From Providencia rettgeri (GTDB taxonomy: Bacteria > Pseudomonadota > Gammaproteobacteria > Enterobacterales > Enterobacteriaceae), in the NCBI GenBank assembly GCA_900455085.1, contig UGTZ01000001.1:836501-900500 (forward strand): a stretch of 64,000 bases of DNA, in the 5' to 3' direction. A program made the translations under genes and the position numbers. Positions 47,120-56,511 of the stretch are shown piece after piece (positions within the stretch are counted from its first letter, which is position 1; each line of letters begins with the position of its first letter). The notes under the pieces are model-generated. The model saw nothing but the letters and a program-made list of their open reading frames with translations. It was not told the origin of the DNA and ran no database searches.

Positions 47120-48341
47120 ATGGTCACAGATGAATTGTTAACAATAAAATTAGATATGATTACATTTACAGCATTAGGGGCTTTATTATTAATCGCTAGC
47201 AATGTAATTATAAAAAAGTTCCCATTTTTTATGAAGTATTCAATTCCTAGCCCTGTTATCGGCGGGTTTATGTTTTCTATTGTAATGTGGTTAGCTTATC
47301 AATTTAATATTGTAGAACTTAATTTTGATAACACATTATATGACTTATCGATGTATATATTCTTCGTCACAATTGGTTTAATGACAGGTGTTAAACTATT
47401 AGTGAGCGGTGGGAAAATATTACTGATTTATATGGTAATTTGCTGGGGACTGGCATTTATGCAAAATGGCGTCAGCATTTGGTTTATCATATGTTTTAGA
47501 TATTGAGCCATTAGTTGCCATGATGGCAGGCCAAGCCTCGATGCAGGGTGGTCATGGTATGGCGGCATCTTTAGCACCACTGATTGAATCCTTTGGTCAT
47601 GACCAAGCACTGAATGTTGGGTTAGCGGCTTCAACGTTTGGTTTGATTGCAGGGTCAATTCTAGGGGGGCCAGTTGGGAACTGGTTGATCCAAAGAAATA
47701 AATTAAAAATTGAAACTGACCATGTTGATTTAGAAAATTTAGCAGAAAGTAACAGCAAAGAAGATAAAATTACAGCCCAACAATGTATTATTACAGGAGC
47801 GGTTATTTTAAGCATACTCGCTATCGGAATGCCGACAGCGAAATGGATAAGCACAGCAACAGGCTTTACCATTCCCGGCCATATTTTTAGTTTATTTGTT
47901 GGTGTTGTATTTCATTCAATTAATGAAAGAAAACCGATAATTAAAATATCTCGTAATACAGTGGTGTTAATTTCTACTCTATCACTAGAAATGTTTTTAG
48001 TGATGGCAATGATGAAATTAAAACTTTGGGAATTATATGAGTTAGCATTACCACTAACGATTATATTAATATCTCAGGTTATTACAACAATATTAGTTTC
48101 TATATTTGTTGTTTATCGCGCATTAGGTAAAAACTATGATGCTGCTGTTATGTCCGCTGGTTTTATTGGACATGGTTTAGGTGCAACACCAAATGGCTTA
48201 GTGGTTATGGACGCTATTTGTAATAAATATGGTTTATTCTCACGAAAGGCATTCATTATTATTCCAATCGCCGGAACGGTATTAACGGATATTGTTGGTG
48301 TTCCTCTATTTGTATTCCTAGCTAACACATTTGGTGGCTAA
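47120..48341 (+). CDS. GltS-type sodium/glutamate symporter, frameshifted
   Basis: A first frame from ATG 47120 and a second to 48341 join if one G is removed from AATGGCG near 47466 (restoring MQNASAFGLSYVLDIEP). Corrected length is 406 residues (E. coli GltS 401). ESS-family features: SIPSPVIGGF in the first half, MMAGQASMQGGHGMAAS in the middle, and the repeat-like GHGLGATPNGLVVM in the second half, with about ten hydrophobic segments. It should import glutamate or a related amino acid with sodium. It is 49 bases upstream of the ureohydrolase in the same orientation, which suggests the imported compound may relate to that enzyme. Confidence 0.82.
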
Positions 48342-48390
48342 GAAATAAAAATAAAAGAAATAAAACTAAATCTAAGAAGGAATAGTTTGT

Positions 48391-49353
48391 ATGAAAAAAT
48401 TAACGACACCCCCAAATGTTGGGCATAAAACATTTTTATATTCAGAATTAGTGACTGAATTGACCGACATTGAAGCGGATATTGCCATACTAGGGATGCC
48501 ATTTAGTTCTGCTTATAGTGCTCACGCATTTACCAATGACCAATCTCGAGCTCCACAATATTTACGTGATATGAGTGACCGAATTGTTAGGCATCCAGAT
48601 CATTATGATTTTGATATTGATGGGCCACTATTACAAGGCCGAAAAGATATTAAATTTGTTGACTGTGGTGATGTTATTCCTGATTTATCAAAGCCTTTGG
48701 GGGAACATCATCAACGTGCGGCTGAGGCGGTTCGGCAATTACTAAGAGCTAAAGCACTTCCTATTGTTTTAGGGGGCGATCATGGCATCACAACGCCTAT
48801 TTTGCAGGGGTTTAATGAAATAGGACCGATTACACTTGTGCATATTGATGCGCATTTAGATTGGCGTGAAGAGGTTAATGGTGTCGATACTGGCCTTTCA
48901 AGCCCGATCCGCCGCGCTTCAGAAATGAAACATATCGGTGAAATTTTCCAAATTGGTTTACGTGCGCAAGGTAGTGGACGCCCAGCGGATTACCAAGCGG
49001 CTAAAGACCATGGGGCGCATGTTATTCCAGCCTACGAACTGCATGAGGTTGGAATGCAAGCCATTTTAGACCGGATCCCTGATAATTCGAACTACTATAT
49101 TAGTATTGATGCAGATGGGATTGACCCAAGTATCATGCCTGGAGTTGATGGCCCAGCTCCTGGTGGGGTGACCTATTTGCAAGCTCGCAGCCTAATTCAC
49201 GGTTTAGTGAAGAAGGGTCGCGTTGTTGGTATGGATATTGTGGAAATTACCCCAGCCAAAGATATTCCATCTAAGCTAACGGGGGTGACTGCCGGGCGCT
49301 TTGTTGTGAACCTTATTGGGGCATCTATCCGAGCGGGTTATTTTGATAAGTAA
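48391..49353 (+). CDS. Agmatinase/arginase-family ureohydrolase
   Basis: 320 residues. The three manganese-binding motifs are intact: GGDHG (about 131-135), HIDAHLDWR (about 151-159) and SIDADGIDPS (about 236-245). Family members hydrolyse guanidino compounds (agmatine, guanidinobutyrate, guanidinopropionate, arginine) or formimidoylglutamate, yielding urea or formamide. Residues around the second shell differ from E. coli SpeB, so the substrate is left open. Co-transcription with a glutamate-type transporter and a LysR regulator suggests catabolism of an imported guanidino acid. This is inference. Confidence 0.85.
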   Translation: MKKLTTPPNVGHKTFLYSELVTELTDIEADIAILGMPFSSAYSAHAFTNDQSRAPQYLRDMSDRIVRHPDHYDFDIDGPLLQGRKDIKFVDCGDVIPDLSKPLGEHHQRAAEAVRQLLRAKALPIVLGGDHGITTPILQGFNEIGPITLVHIDAHLDWREEVNGVDTGLSSPIRRASEMKHIGEIFQIGLRAQGSGRPADYQAAKDHGAHVIPAYELHEVGMQAILDRIPDNSNYYISIDADGIDPSIMPGVDGPAPGGVTYLQARSLIHGLVKKGRVVGMDIVEITPAKDIPSKLTGVTAGRFVVNLIGASIRAGYFDK

Positions 49354-49362
49354 TCGTCAATA

Positions 49363-49397
49363 AAAAACAGCAGTCTTCATATGGAGACTGCTGTTTT
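49363..49397. terminator. Bidirectional terminator
   Basis: AAAAACAGCAGTCT pairs perfectly with AGACTGCTGTTTTT around an 8-base loop. T-runs occur on both strands, serving the ureohydrolase gene and the convergent DUF4440-like gene. Confidence 0.9.
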
Positions 49398-49427
49398 TCA
49401 GTAGGTTTCAAATTTTTTAGTAGAGAG

Positions 49428-49778
49428 TTATATCGGGGTTCCTTGATGAAACCGCAACTGCCATTGGTTTTCTGAATTTTTTAGCCAAATAGATGAACGG
49501 TGGGTGAGTTTGATTTTTTTACTATGGTGTAATTCAAAACTGGTATAGGTCATTAACACGGTATTATCGCTCAAGAATGAGCAATGATAATTTTCTGAAT
49601 AAATAGATGTTTTCATTTCATTTGCCAATGACAAAAGCGTATCTCGCTTATCACTGGTTCCTCCAGAACGAGCAAATTCAAAAAAATCCGCATGTAATAT
49701 CTCACGAAGAAAATCACTATTCTGTCGGTTAGTGCTGCTATGTAATTTTTTTTCTAATTCAATCAGTTTATGCATCAC
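49428..49778 (-). CDS. DUF4440/SnoaL-like (NTF2 fold) small protein
   Basis: 116 residues. The pattern LIELEKKLHSSTNR, LREILHADFFEFARSG, then VLMTYTSFELHH, HRSSIWLKNSENQWQLRFHQGTPI is typical of DUF4440 NTF2-like proteins, ending with the usual strand-rich W-[QR]-[LV]-x-F-H-Q-G-T-P motif. The catalytic or binding role is unknown. The ATG overlaps the lysR stop (ATGA), so the two are coupled. Confidence 0.75.
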   Translation of the reverse strand: MMHKLIELEKKLHSSTNRQNSDFLREILHADFFEFARSGGTSDKRDTLLSLANEMKTSIYSENYHCSFLSDNTVLMTYTSFELHHSKKIKLTHRSSIWLKNSENQWQLRFHQGTPI

Positions 49779-50632
49779 TCACGCTCTCCCAATTTTTGTG
49801 CCAGTTTCTCGGCTAGCTGAGTAACAATATCCGAAGTATTTGCGTGGAAATGCATGGCAATTTCCATTTCTTGAGCGGCAGGGAACCCCTCTTCTTCTGT
49901 TAAAATTCGATGTTGAGGCAGCTTTGCTCGCAAAGGTAATAAGCTGACACCTAACCCGTCGGCGATCGCACTTTGAATGCCCGCGAGGCTAGAACAAGTA
50001 TAAGTGATGTGCCAAGGGCGCTGTTCATTGTCTAATAACTTAAACATATCATTACGATACAGGCCATTTTCAGGAAAAACTACCAAGGGTACGGAATCAT
50101 TATTGAAGTGTTTATATTGGTTGCTCATTAGCCAACATAATGGCTCAGGCCAATGGTAATCACTTTTAAATTCGCCTTTTTTCTGTTTCACAATAATTAA
50201 ATCTAACTCACCATGTTGGTAGCGTTGATGAAGCTGGCGGCTTAAACCGCTGGTGACCTCTAACCGTACATTGGGATTAGCTTGCATAAATGCAGCAAGT
50301 GTTGGGGTCACTTGGCCAGAAGCGAGATCTTCAGGAAAACCGAGGCGAATAGTTTGAATTACTGCGTTGCCAGTGATTTTCATAAAGAAGGTATCATTGA
50401 GCACTAAGATATTTTTTGCATAACTCAACAAAACTTCACCCGTTTCGGTTAAGGTGAGTATGCGGTGTCCCCGGACGAATAAAGGCTGGCCGACTAAAGT
50501 TTCTAGCCGTTGAATCTGCTGGCTCAATGTTGATTGCGTTGAATTTAAATGCTGTGAAGCCACGGTGAAATTCCCTGTTTCAGCAACAGTGACAAAGGTT
50601 TTCAACAAAACAAGATTGAGCAATGGATTCAT
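49775..50632 (-). CDS. LysR-family transcriptional regulator
   Basis: 285 residues from ATG 50632 (AGGT at fair spacing); an upstream in-frame ATG at 50650 lacks a ribosome site. HTH at about 3-60 (LKTFVTVAETGNFTVASQHLNSTQSTLSQQIQRLE), then the substrate-binding domain. Divergent from the ankyrin-deaminase-MFS operon with an 84-base gap, the usual arrangement for a LysR controlling its neighbour. The effector is unknown; a purine or a cyanate-like compound is only a guess from the neighbouring genes. Confidence 0.88.
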   Translation of the reverse strand: MNPLLNLVLLKTFVTVAETGNFTVASQHLNSTQSTLSQQIQRLETLVGQPLFVRGHRILTLTETGEVLLSYAKNILVLNDTFFMKITGNAVIQTIRLGFPEDLASGQVTPTLAAFMQANPNVRLEVTSGLSRQLHQRYQHGELDLIIVKQKKGEFKSDYHWPEPLCWLMSNQYKHFNNDSVPLVVFPENGLYRNDMFKLLDNEQRPWHITYTCSSLAGIQSAIADGLGVSLLPLRAKLPQHRILTEEEGFPAAQEMEIAMHFHANTSDIVTQLAEKLAQKLGERE

Positions 50633-50716
50633 TTTATAAATACCTATCATTTAGTTATTTAATTTTTAAATAACATACTTTTTCAGTAGATTAAAGAGTC
50701 ATCGGGGAGATTAATC

Positions 50717-51403
50717 ATGAAAACATTCTTTTTACGTGGGAAATGGTTGGTTCACTTAGCTAGCATTCTTATAGTTTCATTGGTATTTATGGTGAAAGGT
50801 ATGGCGAATTCACAACTTGATTCTTTGGTGTCATTGGCGGAACAAGGTGATCTACAAGCTGTTAAGTCCTTGGTTGAGCAAGGCGCAAATATTGAACAAC
50901 GCGATTTACGCCAACGTACTGCGCTGATGGCGGCAACCCATGAAAACCGTGTGGATGTGGCGCGCTATTTAATTGAGCGCGGTGCAGATGTGAATGCGAA
51001 GGATAACATGCAAGATTCACCGTACCTTTATTCAGGGGCGCGTGGGCTGCAAGATATTTTACTATTAACCCTGAAAAATGGCGCTGACTTGAAAAGCACT
51101 AATCGCTACGGGGGAACCGCGTTGATCCCTGCCGCAGAACGTGGACACGTAACGACGGTCAAAACCTTGATTGATGCAGGGGTTGATGTGAATCACGTTA
51201 ATCGGTTGGGTTGGACTGCACTGATTGAGGCGATTATTTTGGGTGATGGTAGCGATAAGTACGCACAAATTGTCACTGAATTAATTAAAGGTGGCGCAGA
51301 TGTCAATTTAGCGGATGGCTCGGGGATATCACCGTTGACGTTGGCAAAAAGCAAAGGTTACCGTAATTTGATTGAAATTCTTGAGAATTCGGGAGCGAAA
51401 TAA
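50717..51403 (+). CDS. Exported ankyrin-repeat protein
   Basis: 228 residues. N-terminal hydrophobic segment (about 10-29), likely a signal peptide, then four to five ankyrin repeats. They are recognisable as LVSLAEQGDLQAVKSLVEQGANIE, TALMAATHENRVDVARYLIERGADVN, TALIPAAERGHVTTVKTLIDAGVDVN and a final LIEILENSGAK. Ankyrin repeats bind protein partners; the location would be periplasmic if the signal is cleaved. Its TAA overlaps the deaminase ATG (TAATG), so it is the first gene of a coupled three-gene operon. No function is recognised. Confidence 0.85.
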   Translation: MKTFFLRGKWLVHLASILIVSLVFMVKGMANSQLDSLVSLAEQGDLQAVKSLVEQGANIEQRDLRQRTALMAATHENRVDVARYLIERGADVNAKDNMQDSPYLYSGARGLQDILLLTLKNGADLKSTNRYGGTALIPAAERGHVTTVKTLIDAGVDVNHVNRLGWTALIEAIILGDGSDKYAQIVTELIKGGADVNLADGSGISPLTLAKSKGYRNLIEILENSGAK

Positions 51404-51870
51404 TGTCGGATACGCAATTTTTGCAACAAGCTATCAACTTAGCAATGGAAAACGTGCAAGCTGGCGGACGACCTTTTGGCGCAATTGTTGTCTGTGATGG
51501 GCAAGTCGTTGCAAGTGGCGTCAACCAGATGCTTGAGCTCAATGACCCAACTGCCCATGCAGAGCTGATGGCGCTGCGTCAGGCAGGGCAAAAATTAAGC
51601 CGCGTGAAATTAGATGACTGTGTGGTTTATGCGAGTGGGCAGCCTTGTCCTATGTGCCTTGCTGCCATGCGAATGGCGGGTATCTCTCGGGTCGTTTACG
51701 CCTATTCAAACGATGATGCCGCACCTTTTGGGCTTTCTACGGATGCCATTGCCAAAGCGCTGAGAGTCGCGCCTGAACAGCAATCAGGTTTACGGTTTGA
51801 GCAATTAAAGCCCAACGGTGAAATGCGCAGCACCCTATACCAACAGTGGTGGGAACGGCAATCTAAATGA
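51403..51870 (+). CDS. Nucleoside/guanine deaminase-like protein (CMP/dCMP deaminase fold)
   Basis: 155 residues. Zinc-site motifs: HAE in NDPTAHAELMALR (about 47-49) and PCPMC in SGQPCPMCLAAMR (about 83-87). Length and the NDPTAHAE pattern resemble guanine deaminase of the GuaD type and generic nucleoside deaminases rather than TadA. Predicted cytosolic. Coupled upstream to the ankyrin gene and downstream to the MFS gene (ATGA). Confidence 0.82.
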   Translation: MSDTQFLQQAINLAMENVQAGGRPFGAIVVCDGQVVASGVNQMLELNDPTAHAELMALRQAGQKLSRVKLDDCVVYASGQPCPMCLAAMRMAGISRVVYAYSNDDAAPFGLSTDAIAKALRVAPEQQSGLRFEQLKPNGEMRSTLYQQWWERQSK

Positions 51871-53048
51871 GTAAAACAGCACCATCTTCGTTGGCGTTGA
51901 TACTGACCATTGTCTTAGTCGGGTTGAATTTACGGCCCTTTATGACGGGCCCAGGGCCCGTTATCGACAATATCATTCAAACGACAGGGATGAGTTATCA
52001 AAGCATTTCGCTTTTAACCTTGTTACCCATGTTATTGATGGGAGTTGGGGCATTGGTTGTACCGATGTTAAACCAACGTATAGGCGAGCGTGCAGGGATC
52101 AGTACTGCAATGCTATTACTGCTAGTCGGTTCACTCGCTCGTTACTTTGTTGTTGATGGTGCGGCTTTATTATTAACGGCTTTTTTATGTGGTGTGGGGG
52201 CGGCTTATATTCAATCGGTATTTCCTGGGCTCATTAAAGCGAATTTCCCCCAAAAAATGGCGATGATGACAGGGTTGTATTCCGCCACGTTAATGGCGGG
52301 GGGAGCAATTGGCGCACAGCTCACTCCTTTAGTTGAGGAAATGACAGGCCATTGGCAGATTGCCTTAGCGTGGCTTGCCTTCCCAGCTTTGCTGGCGTTG
52401 TTGGCTATTTGGGCGAATGTACATACAGAGCGGAGTTCAAAAGTAGAATCAGTTTCAGTATTGGTGTTCTTACGAAAGCCGAGAGCATGGTTGTTGATGG
52501 CAGGTTTTGGGCTGATTAATGCGGGTTATGGTACCGTAGTGACTTGGTTGGCACCTTTTTTCCAAGAGCAGGGAATGAGTGCTGCACAAAGTGGCACGTT
52601 TGTTGCCATATTAACGGTGTTTCAGGCGTTATCTGCGCTAATGATCCCTGTATTTGCTTCACATAATATTGATCGTCGCTTTTGGTTGATAGTCACGCTC
52701 AGTTGCCAAGCACTTGGTTTTTCCGGGTTGATGCTGTTTGCCAGCGATGTGCCACTTTTATGGGTGGCGTTATTAGGTATGGGGTTAGGCGGCTGCTTTG
52801 CACTCAGTATTATTACGGCTTTAGATCACCTTCCTCATCCCGTTAGCGCAGGCGCATTAACGTCGTTGATGCAGGCTGGTGGCTTTATTATTGCTGCATT
52901 TGGGCCATTAGTGGCGGCTTGGTTACATCAAGTCAGCCAGAGTTTTACATGGGTATGGGCAATGCATGTGGTCTTTGTATTAGTAACATTGATTCTTTAT
53001 TTGCGTTTGAACCCTAAAAGCTATAGTCAAATCTTCAATTTAAGATAA
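51867..53048 (+). CDS. CynX/NimT-type MFS transporter
   Basis: 393 residues with about 12 hydrophobic segments. The N-terminus VGLNLRPFMTGPGPV is characteristic of the CynX/NimT subfamily (cyanate permease CynX, 2-nitroimidazole transporter), whose true substrates are mostly unknown. The ATG overlaps the deaminase stop. Third gene of the ankyrin-deaminase-MFS operon, so it may move the deaminase's substrate or product. Confidence 0.85.
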   Translation: MSKTAPSSLALILTIVLVGLNLRPFMTGPGPVIDNIIQTTGMSYQSISLLTLLPMLLMGVGALVVPMLNQRIGERAGISTAMLLLLVGSLARYFVVDGAALLLTAFLCGVGAAYIQSVFPGLIKANFPQKMAMMTGLYSATLMAGGAIGAQLTPLVEEMTGHWQIALAWLAFPALLALLAIWANVHTERSSKVESVSVLVFLRKPRAWLLMAGFGLINAGYGTVVTWLAPFFQEQGMSAAQSGTFVAILTVFQALSALMIPVFASHNIDRRFWLIVTLSCQALGFSGLMLFASDVPLLWVALLGMGLGGCFALSIITALDHLPHPVSAGALTSLMQAGGFIIAAFGPLVAAWLHQVSQSFTWVWAMHVVFVLVTLILYLRLNPKSYSQIFNLR

Positions 53049-53071
53049 TTAATCTCCTCTTTTTTATTGCG

Positions 53072-53090
53072 AATGATAATTATTGTTATC
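53072..53090 (+). promoter_or_regulatory. Fur box upstream of the AraC regulator
   Basis: AATGATAATTATTGTTATC fits the 19-bp Fur consensus (GATAATGATAATCATTATC) as inverted NATWAT hexamers around a central T. It lies 54 bases before the AraC-family start, implying iron repression. Confidence 0.75.
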
Positions 53091-53144
53091 TTGGTGTTTT
53101 TTTGCCACTATAACTGTTTATTTATTCGTCTAGGTAAGAGCCCT

Positions 53145-54014
53145 ATGCAGCAGCGTATTGAAGATAAATTCACACAAGCACATTCAGCCCGTGAAGAACA
53201 ATCTGTTGGTGAATTTATCCGGATCCGCCGCGGTGAGTTTCTGATTAACCGTGATTTAGGTATTGAAGAAGAACAAGCCGCTGGGCTCAAAATTGTGGCT
53301 ATCCATCAAGGAGCAATGGGTTGCCGTAGTAGCGCGGGACAAAATGTTGAAGTCAATTCACCTTCTTTGATTTTATCGAGCAGCTCGCAAAATTATCTAT
53401 TGAATAATCAATTTTATGGCCAGCAAACCATGAAATACACCATGATAGATATTTCTCCTGAATGGTTGGAAATGCAACAATTAAGTTTACCAGATACTTG
53501 TTATCATCCTCGTTCCCCAAAGCTATTACAGTTGGTTATTCCACCGAGTGTACTGGCGATCACTCATCAGTTATTTGCTTGCCCGACTCATTCGTCATTA
53601 CGCCAACTTTATTTAAGCGCTAAAGTGTCTGAAATTACGGCACTGTGCTTACATCATTCGCTATCTCATACAAATACGCCTGTTATGAGCGTATTACGCC
53701 AGAGAGATATTGATATCTTGCATATGGCAAAAACTATATTGATTCAGGAAATGGAATCCCCACCCAGTTTAGATGAATTGGCTAAACGGTTAGGGGTCAA
53801 TACCCGTAAGCTCACACAAGGCTTTCGCCAATTATTTGGCAATAGTATTTATGGCTGGTTGCAGGAGACCCGTTTGGAAACAGCTTTCCAGCTATTGAGT
53901 ATGAATGATGCAAATATCTCAACAGTGGCTTACCAAGTCGGCTATACCCCCGCTCATTTCTCCGTTGCATTTCGCAAACGTTTTGGCATTTCACCTAATC
54001 AACTCAAAAAATAA
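53145..54014 (+). CDS. AraC-family regulator (PchR-like) of the siderophore uptake locus
   Basis: 289 residues from ATG 53145; the frame upstream to 53067 overlaps the Fur box and is not used. A ~190-residue N-terminal sensing region is followed by a C-terminal AraC double HTH (about 195-289): SLDELAKRLGVNTRKLTQGFRQLFG and ISTVAYQVGYTPAHFSVAFRKRFGISP. The layout and the gene context match PchR, which binds ferric pyochelin and activates fptA. It sits between two Fur boxes and directly upstream of the receptor gene in the same orientation. Confidence 0.83.
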   Translation: MQQRIEDKFTQAHSAREEQSVGEFIRIRRGEFLINRDLGIEEEQAAGLKIVAIHQGAMGCRSSAGQNVEVNSPSLILSSSSQNYLLNNQFYGQQTMKYTMIDISPEWLEMQQLSLPDTCYHPRSPKLLQLVIPPSVLAITHQLFACPTHSSLRQLYLSAKVSEITALCLHHSLSHTNTPVMSVLRQRDIDILHMAKTILIQEMESPPSLDELAKRLGVNTRKLTQGFRQLFGNSIYGWLQETRLETAFQLLSMNDANISTVAYQVGYTPAHFSVAFRKRFGISPNQLKK

Positions 54015-54082
54015 CAGTGTGTAGCCGGATAACGATAGACAAATTCCGGCAGTCGAAAGTATCCCATTACATTAATTGTTAA

Positions 54083-54101
54083 ATTGATAACAATTATCAT
54101 T
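54083..54101 (+). promoter_or_regulatory. Fur box upstream of the TonB-dependent receptor
   Basis: ATTGATAACAATTATCATT matches the Fur consensus with two good inverted arms (TGATAA/TTATCA). It lies 21 bases before the receptor ATG, so it should overlap the promoter or ribosome entry region. Confidence 0.75.
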
Positions 54102-54121
54102 TAACTTTTTTAGGGTGGGAA

Positions 54122-56260
54122 ATGCTGTCCGTTTATAACATTAAGTCACGCGGAAAATTCCGCTTAACACCTTGTGCCCTTTTGTGTGCAACAGTGAGTT
54201 GCTCTGCGATGGTGAATGCAGCACCTATGCAACCGAAACAGGATGTTATACAAGTGACCGCATCTTCAGAGATTGATGATGACTATGTTGCACCGGGGGT
54301 GACAACACTCGGAAAAATTGCACTCAAACCACGGGAAGTGGCGCAATCTGTTAGCGTGATTGATAGAGAGCAAATTGAAAAACAAAACCTACAAACGCTT
54401 GATGATGTCATGCAACGTGCAACAGGGGTAACCAGTGCGCCCTATGTGAAGTTAACAACGGCTTATTATGTGCGTGGCTTCCAGATTGATTCATTTGAAA
54501 TTGATGGTGTGCCAGCTCTATTAGGTAACATGGCCAGTTCTCCTCAAGATATGGCGGTATATGAGCGGGTTGAAATTCTTCGCGGGTCGAACGGCCTTTT
54601 ACATGGTATGGGAAACCCCGCCGCAACCGTCAATATGGTAAGAAAACATGCGCCAAAAGAAAATATGGCCAAGTTGAGCTTAAGTGCGGGAAGTTGGGAT
54701 CGTTATCGTGGAGAAGTGGACGTTGGGGGCCTACTGAATCAATCAGGTTCAGTGCGTGGGCGGTTTGTCATGGCATGGGAAGATAAAGACTATTTTTATG
54801 ATATTTCTGACCAACAAACACGGTTGATGTACGGTACTGTTGACATCGATGTTACCCCAGATACTTTACTGCGTATGGGGGCACAATTCCAAACAATTGA
54901 TTCTGTTACCAATATGGCAGGTGTTCCTTTCGGTAAAGATGGCAGTGATTTACATCTACCACGTAAAACCTATTTAGATGTGGATTGGGACCGCTTCAAG
55001 TGGGATACCTCCCGTTCATTTGCGGGTATTGAACATAAAATCAATGATGATTGGCAATATAAGCTTAACGCAGAGTATCAACATGTAAATGCCCGATTAT
55101 TGTACGCAGGAGCATGGGGAAATATCGACCCTGTAACCGGTGATGGTGCAATGTTAATGGGGGGAGCGTATAAATTCCGTAACGAACAAACCAGCTTAGA
55201 TACCAGTTTAAACGGTAAGGTAGACGCATGGGGGTTAACCCATGATGTAGTTGTCGGTGCAAGTTACTCACATGCCAGTGAAAAGCAATATAGCGCAGAT
55301 TTAGACCCCGCCTTAAATGTGCCAGTGAACGTGTATCGTTGGGACCCTCACAGTGTACCAAAACCTAATGTTGGCGCTTATAGCTCCGCAGGGCCAACCA
55401 AAACGACGCAAAAGGGTCTATACGGGATGGGACGTATCAAAGTGATCGAACCTGTTACTGTTATTGCGGGGGTGCGTGATAGCTGGTGGGATGTCAAAAC
55501 ACCAACAGCAAACTTCACCGAAAATGGCCGCCTTACTCCCTACGGTGGTGTGATTTGGGATTTTACGCCGCAATGGTCATGGTATAGCAGCTATTCAACA
55601 GTCTATCAGCCACAAACAGGAAAAACGTGGAGCGGAAAAATGCTCAAGCCTGTTGAAGGGCAAACGCTTGAAACGGGTGTCAAAGGCGCGCTATTCAACG
55701 GCGGATTAAACCTATCAGGTGCTATTTACCAAATTGATATTAAAAATAACCCACAAATTGATCCTGCACACCCAACAGGGGGCTTTAATAACTATTTCAT
55801 TAGTGGTGGTAAAGTTCGTAGCCAAGGTTTTGAGCTTGAAGGTATTGGTTATCTGACCCCATTTTGGGATGTATCGGTGGGTTATACCTATACGGATACG
55901 AAATACCGTGATGACAGCCAGCACCAAGGGGAGTCTTATAACACTTTAACCCCTCGTCATATGCTACGCGTGTGGTCTAACTATGACCTACCTTGGAATG
56001 AGCGCAAATGGAGCTTGGGCGGTGGTATGCAAGCGCAAAGCGCCTACAGCACTAGCAATGGTAATGTAACCTTGCGTCAAGGTGGGTATGCCATTTTTAA
56101 TGCCCGCTTAGGTTACCAAATCGATGAGACATGGACGGCAGCGGTTAATGTTAATAACTTGTTCGACCGTCGTTATTACTCAGGACTCTTCTCTCCACAA
56201 TGGAATAACCGCTATGGTGATCCACGTAATGTAATGTTTACATTGAAGGCTGATTTTTAA
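54122..56260 (+). CDS. TonB-dependent ferric-siderophore receptor (FptA-like)
   Basis: 712 residues. Signal peptide about 1-34 (ends VNAAPMQ), TonB box-like DVIQVTAS at about 41-48, plug domain about 65-180 (REVAQSVSVIDREQIEKQN, YYVRGFQIDSFEIDGVP, VEILRGSNGLLHGMGNPAATVNMVRK), then a 22-strand beta barrel ending in the C-terminal Phe. This is the siderophore-receptor subfamily (FpvA/FoxA/FptA type). Followed by FptB-, FptC- and FptX-like genes in an overlapping operon, it is most likely a ferric pyochelin-type receptor. Ligand identity is inference from synteny. Confidence 0.9.
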   Translation: MLSVYNIKSRGKFRLTPCALLCATVSCSAMVNAAPMQPKQDVIQVTASSEIDDDYVAPGVTTLGKIALKPREVAQSVSVIDREQIEKQNLQTLDDVMQRATGVTSAPYVKLTTAYYVRGFQIDSFEIDGVPALLGNMASSPQDMAVYERVEILRGSNGLLHGMGNPAATVNMVRKHAPKENMAKLSLSAGSWDRYRGEVDVGGLLNQSGSVRGRFVMAWEDKDYFYDISDQQTRLMYGTVDIDVTPDTLLRMGAQFQTIDSVTNMAGVPFGKDGSDLHLPRKTYLDVDWDRFKWDTSRSFAGIEHKINDDWQYKLNAEYQHVNARLLYAGAWGNIDPVTGDGAMLMGGAYKFRNEQTSLDTSLNGKVDAWGLTHDVVVGASYSHASEKQYSADLDPALNVPVNVYRWDPHSVPKPNVGAYSSAGPTKTTQKGLYGMGRIKVIEPVTVIAGVRDSWWDVKTPTANFTENGRLTPYGGVIWDFTPQWSWYSSYSTVYQPQTGKTWSGKMLKPVEGQTLETGVKGALFNGGLNLSGAIYQIDIKNNPQIDPAHPTGGFNNYFISGGKVRSQGFELEGIGYLTPFWDVSVGYTYTDTKYRDDSQHQGESYNTLTPRHMLRVWSNYDLPWNERKWSLGGGMQAQSAYSTSNGNVTLRQGGYAIFNARLGYQIDETWTAAVNVNNLFDRRYYSGLFSPQWNNRYGDPRNVMFTLKADF

Positions 56261-56511
56261 TGAAATTAGTCAGTTGCCTAGCAGTTATTGGCACGTTGTT
56301 CGGTGGGATCGTGCTATCTATGTTGATAGCACGTTTTTATCCATCAGCAGATCCGCTCGAACGCGTATATGGTGCAATATTTCTAAGCGTTATCATCACG
56401 ATGGGATTATTAGTTTATAACTTCAGTGCACTAAATTGGCGAAAATTATTAGTACGTAGCTATAGCTGGTGGCTATTGCCGCTTTTTTTAATGATGGCGG
56501 GGTGGGTATGA
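56260..56511 (+). CDS. Small three-helix membrane protein (FptB-like position)
   Basis: 83 residues with three hydrophobic segments (about 5-24, 36-54, 66-82). The ATG overlaps the receptor stop (TAATG) and its own stop overlaps the PepSY gene start (ATGA). Size, topology and position match FptB/DUF3649-type proteins that accompany iron-siderophore PepSY proteins. The function is not known. Confidence 0.75.
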   Translation: MKLVSCLAVIGTLFGGIVLSMLIARFYPSADPLERVYGAIFLSVIITMGLLVYNFSALNWRKLLVRSYSWWLLPLFLMMAGWV

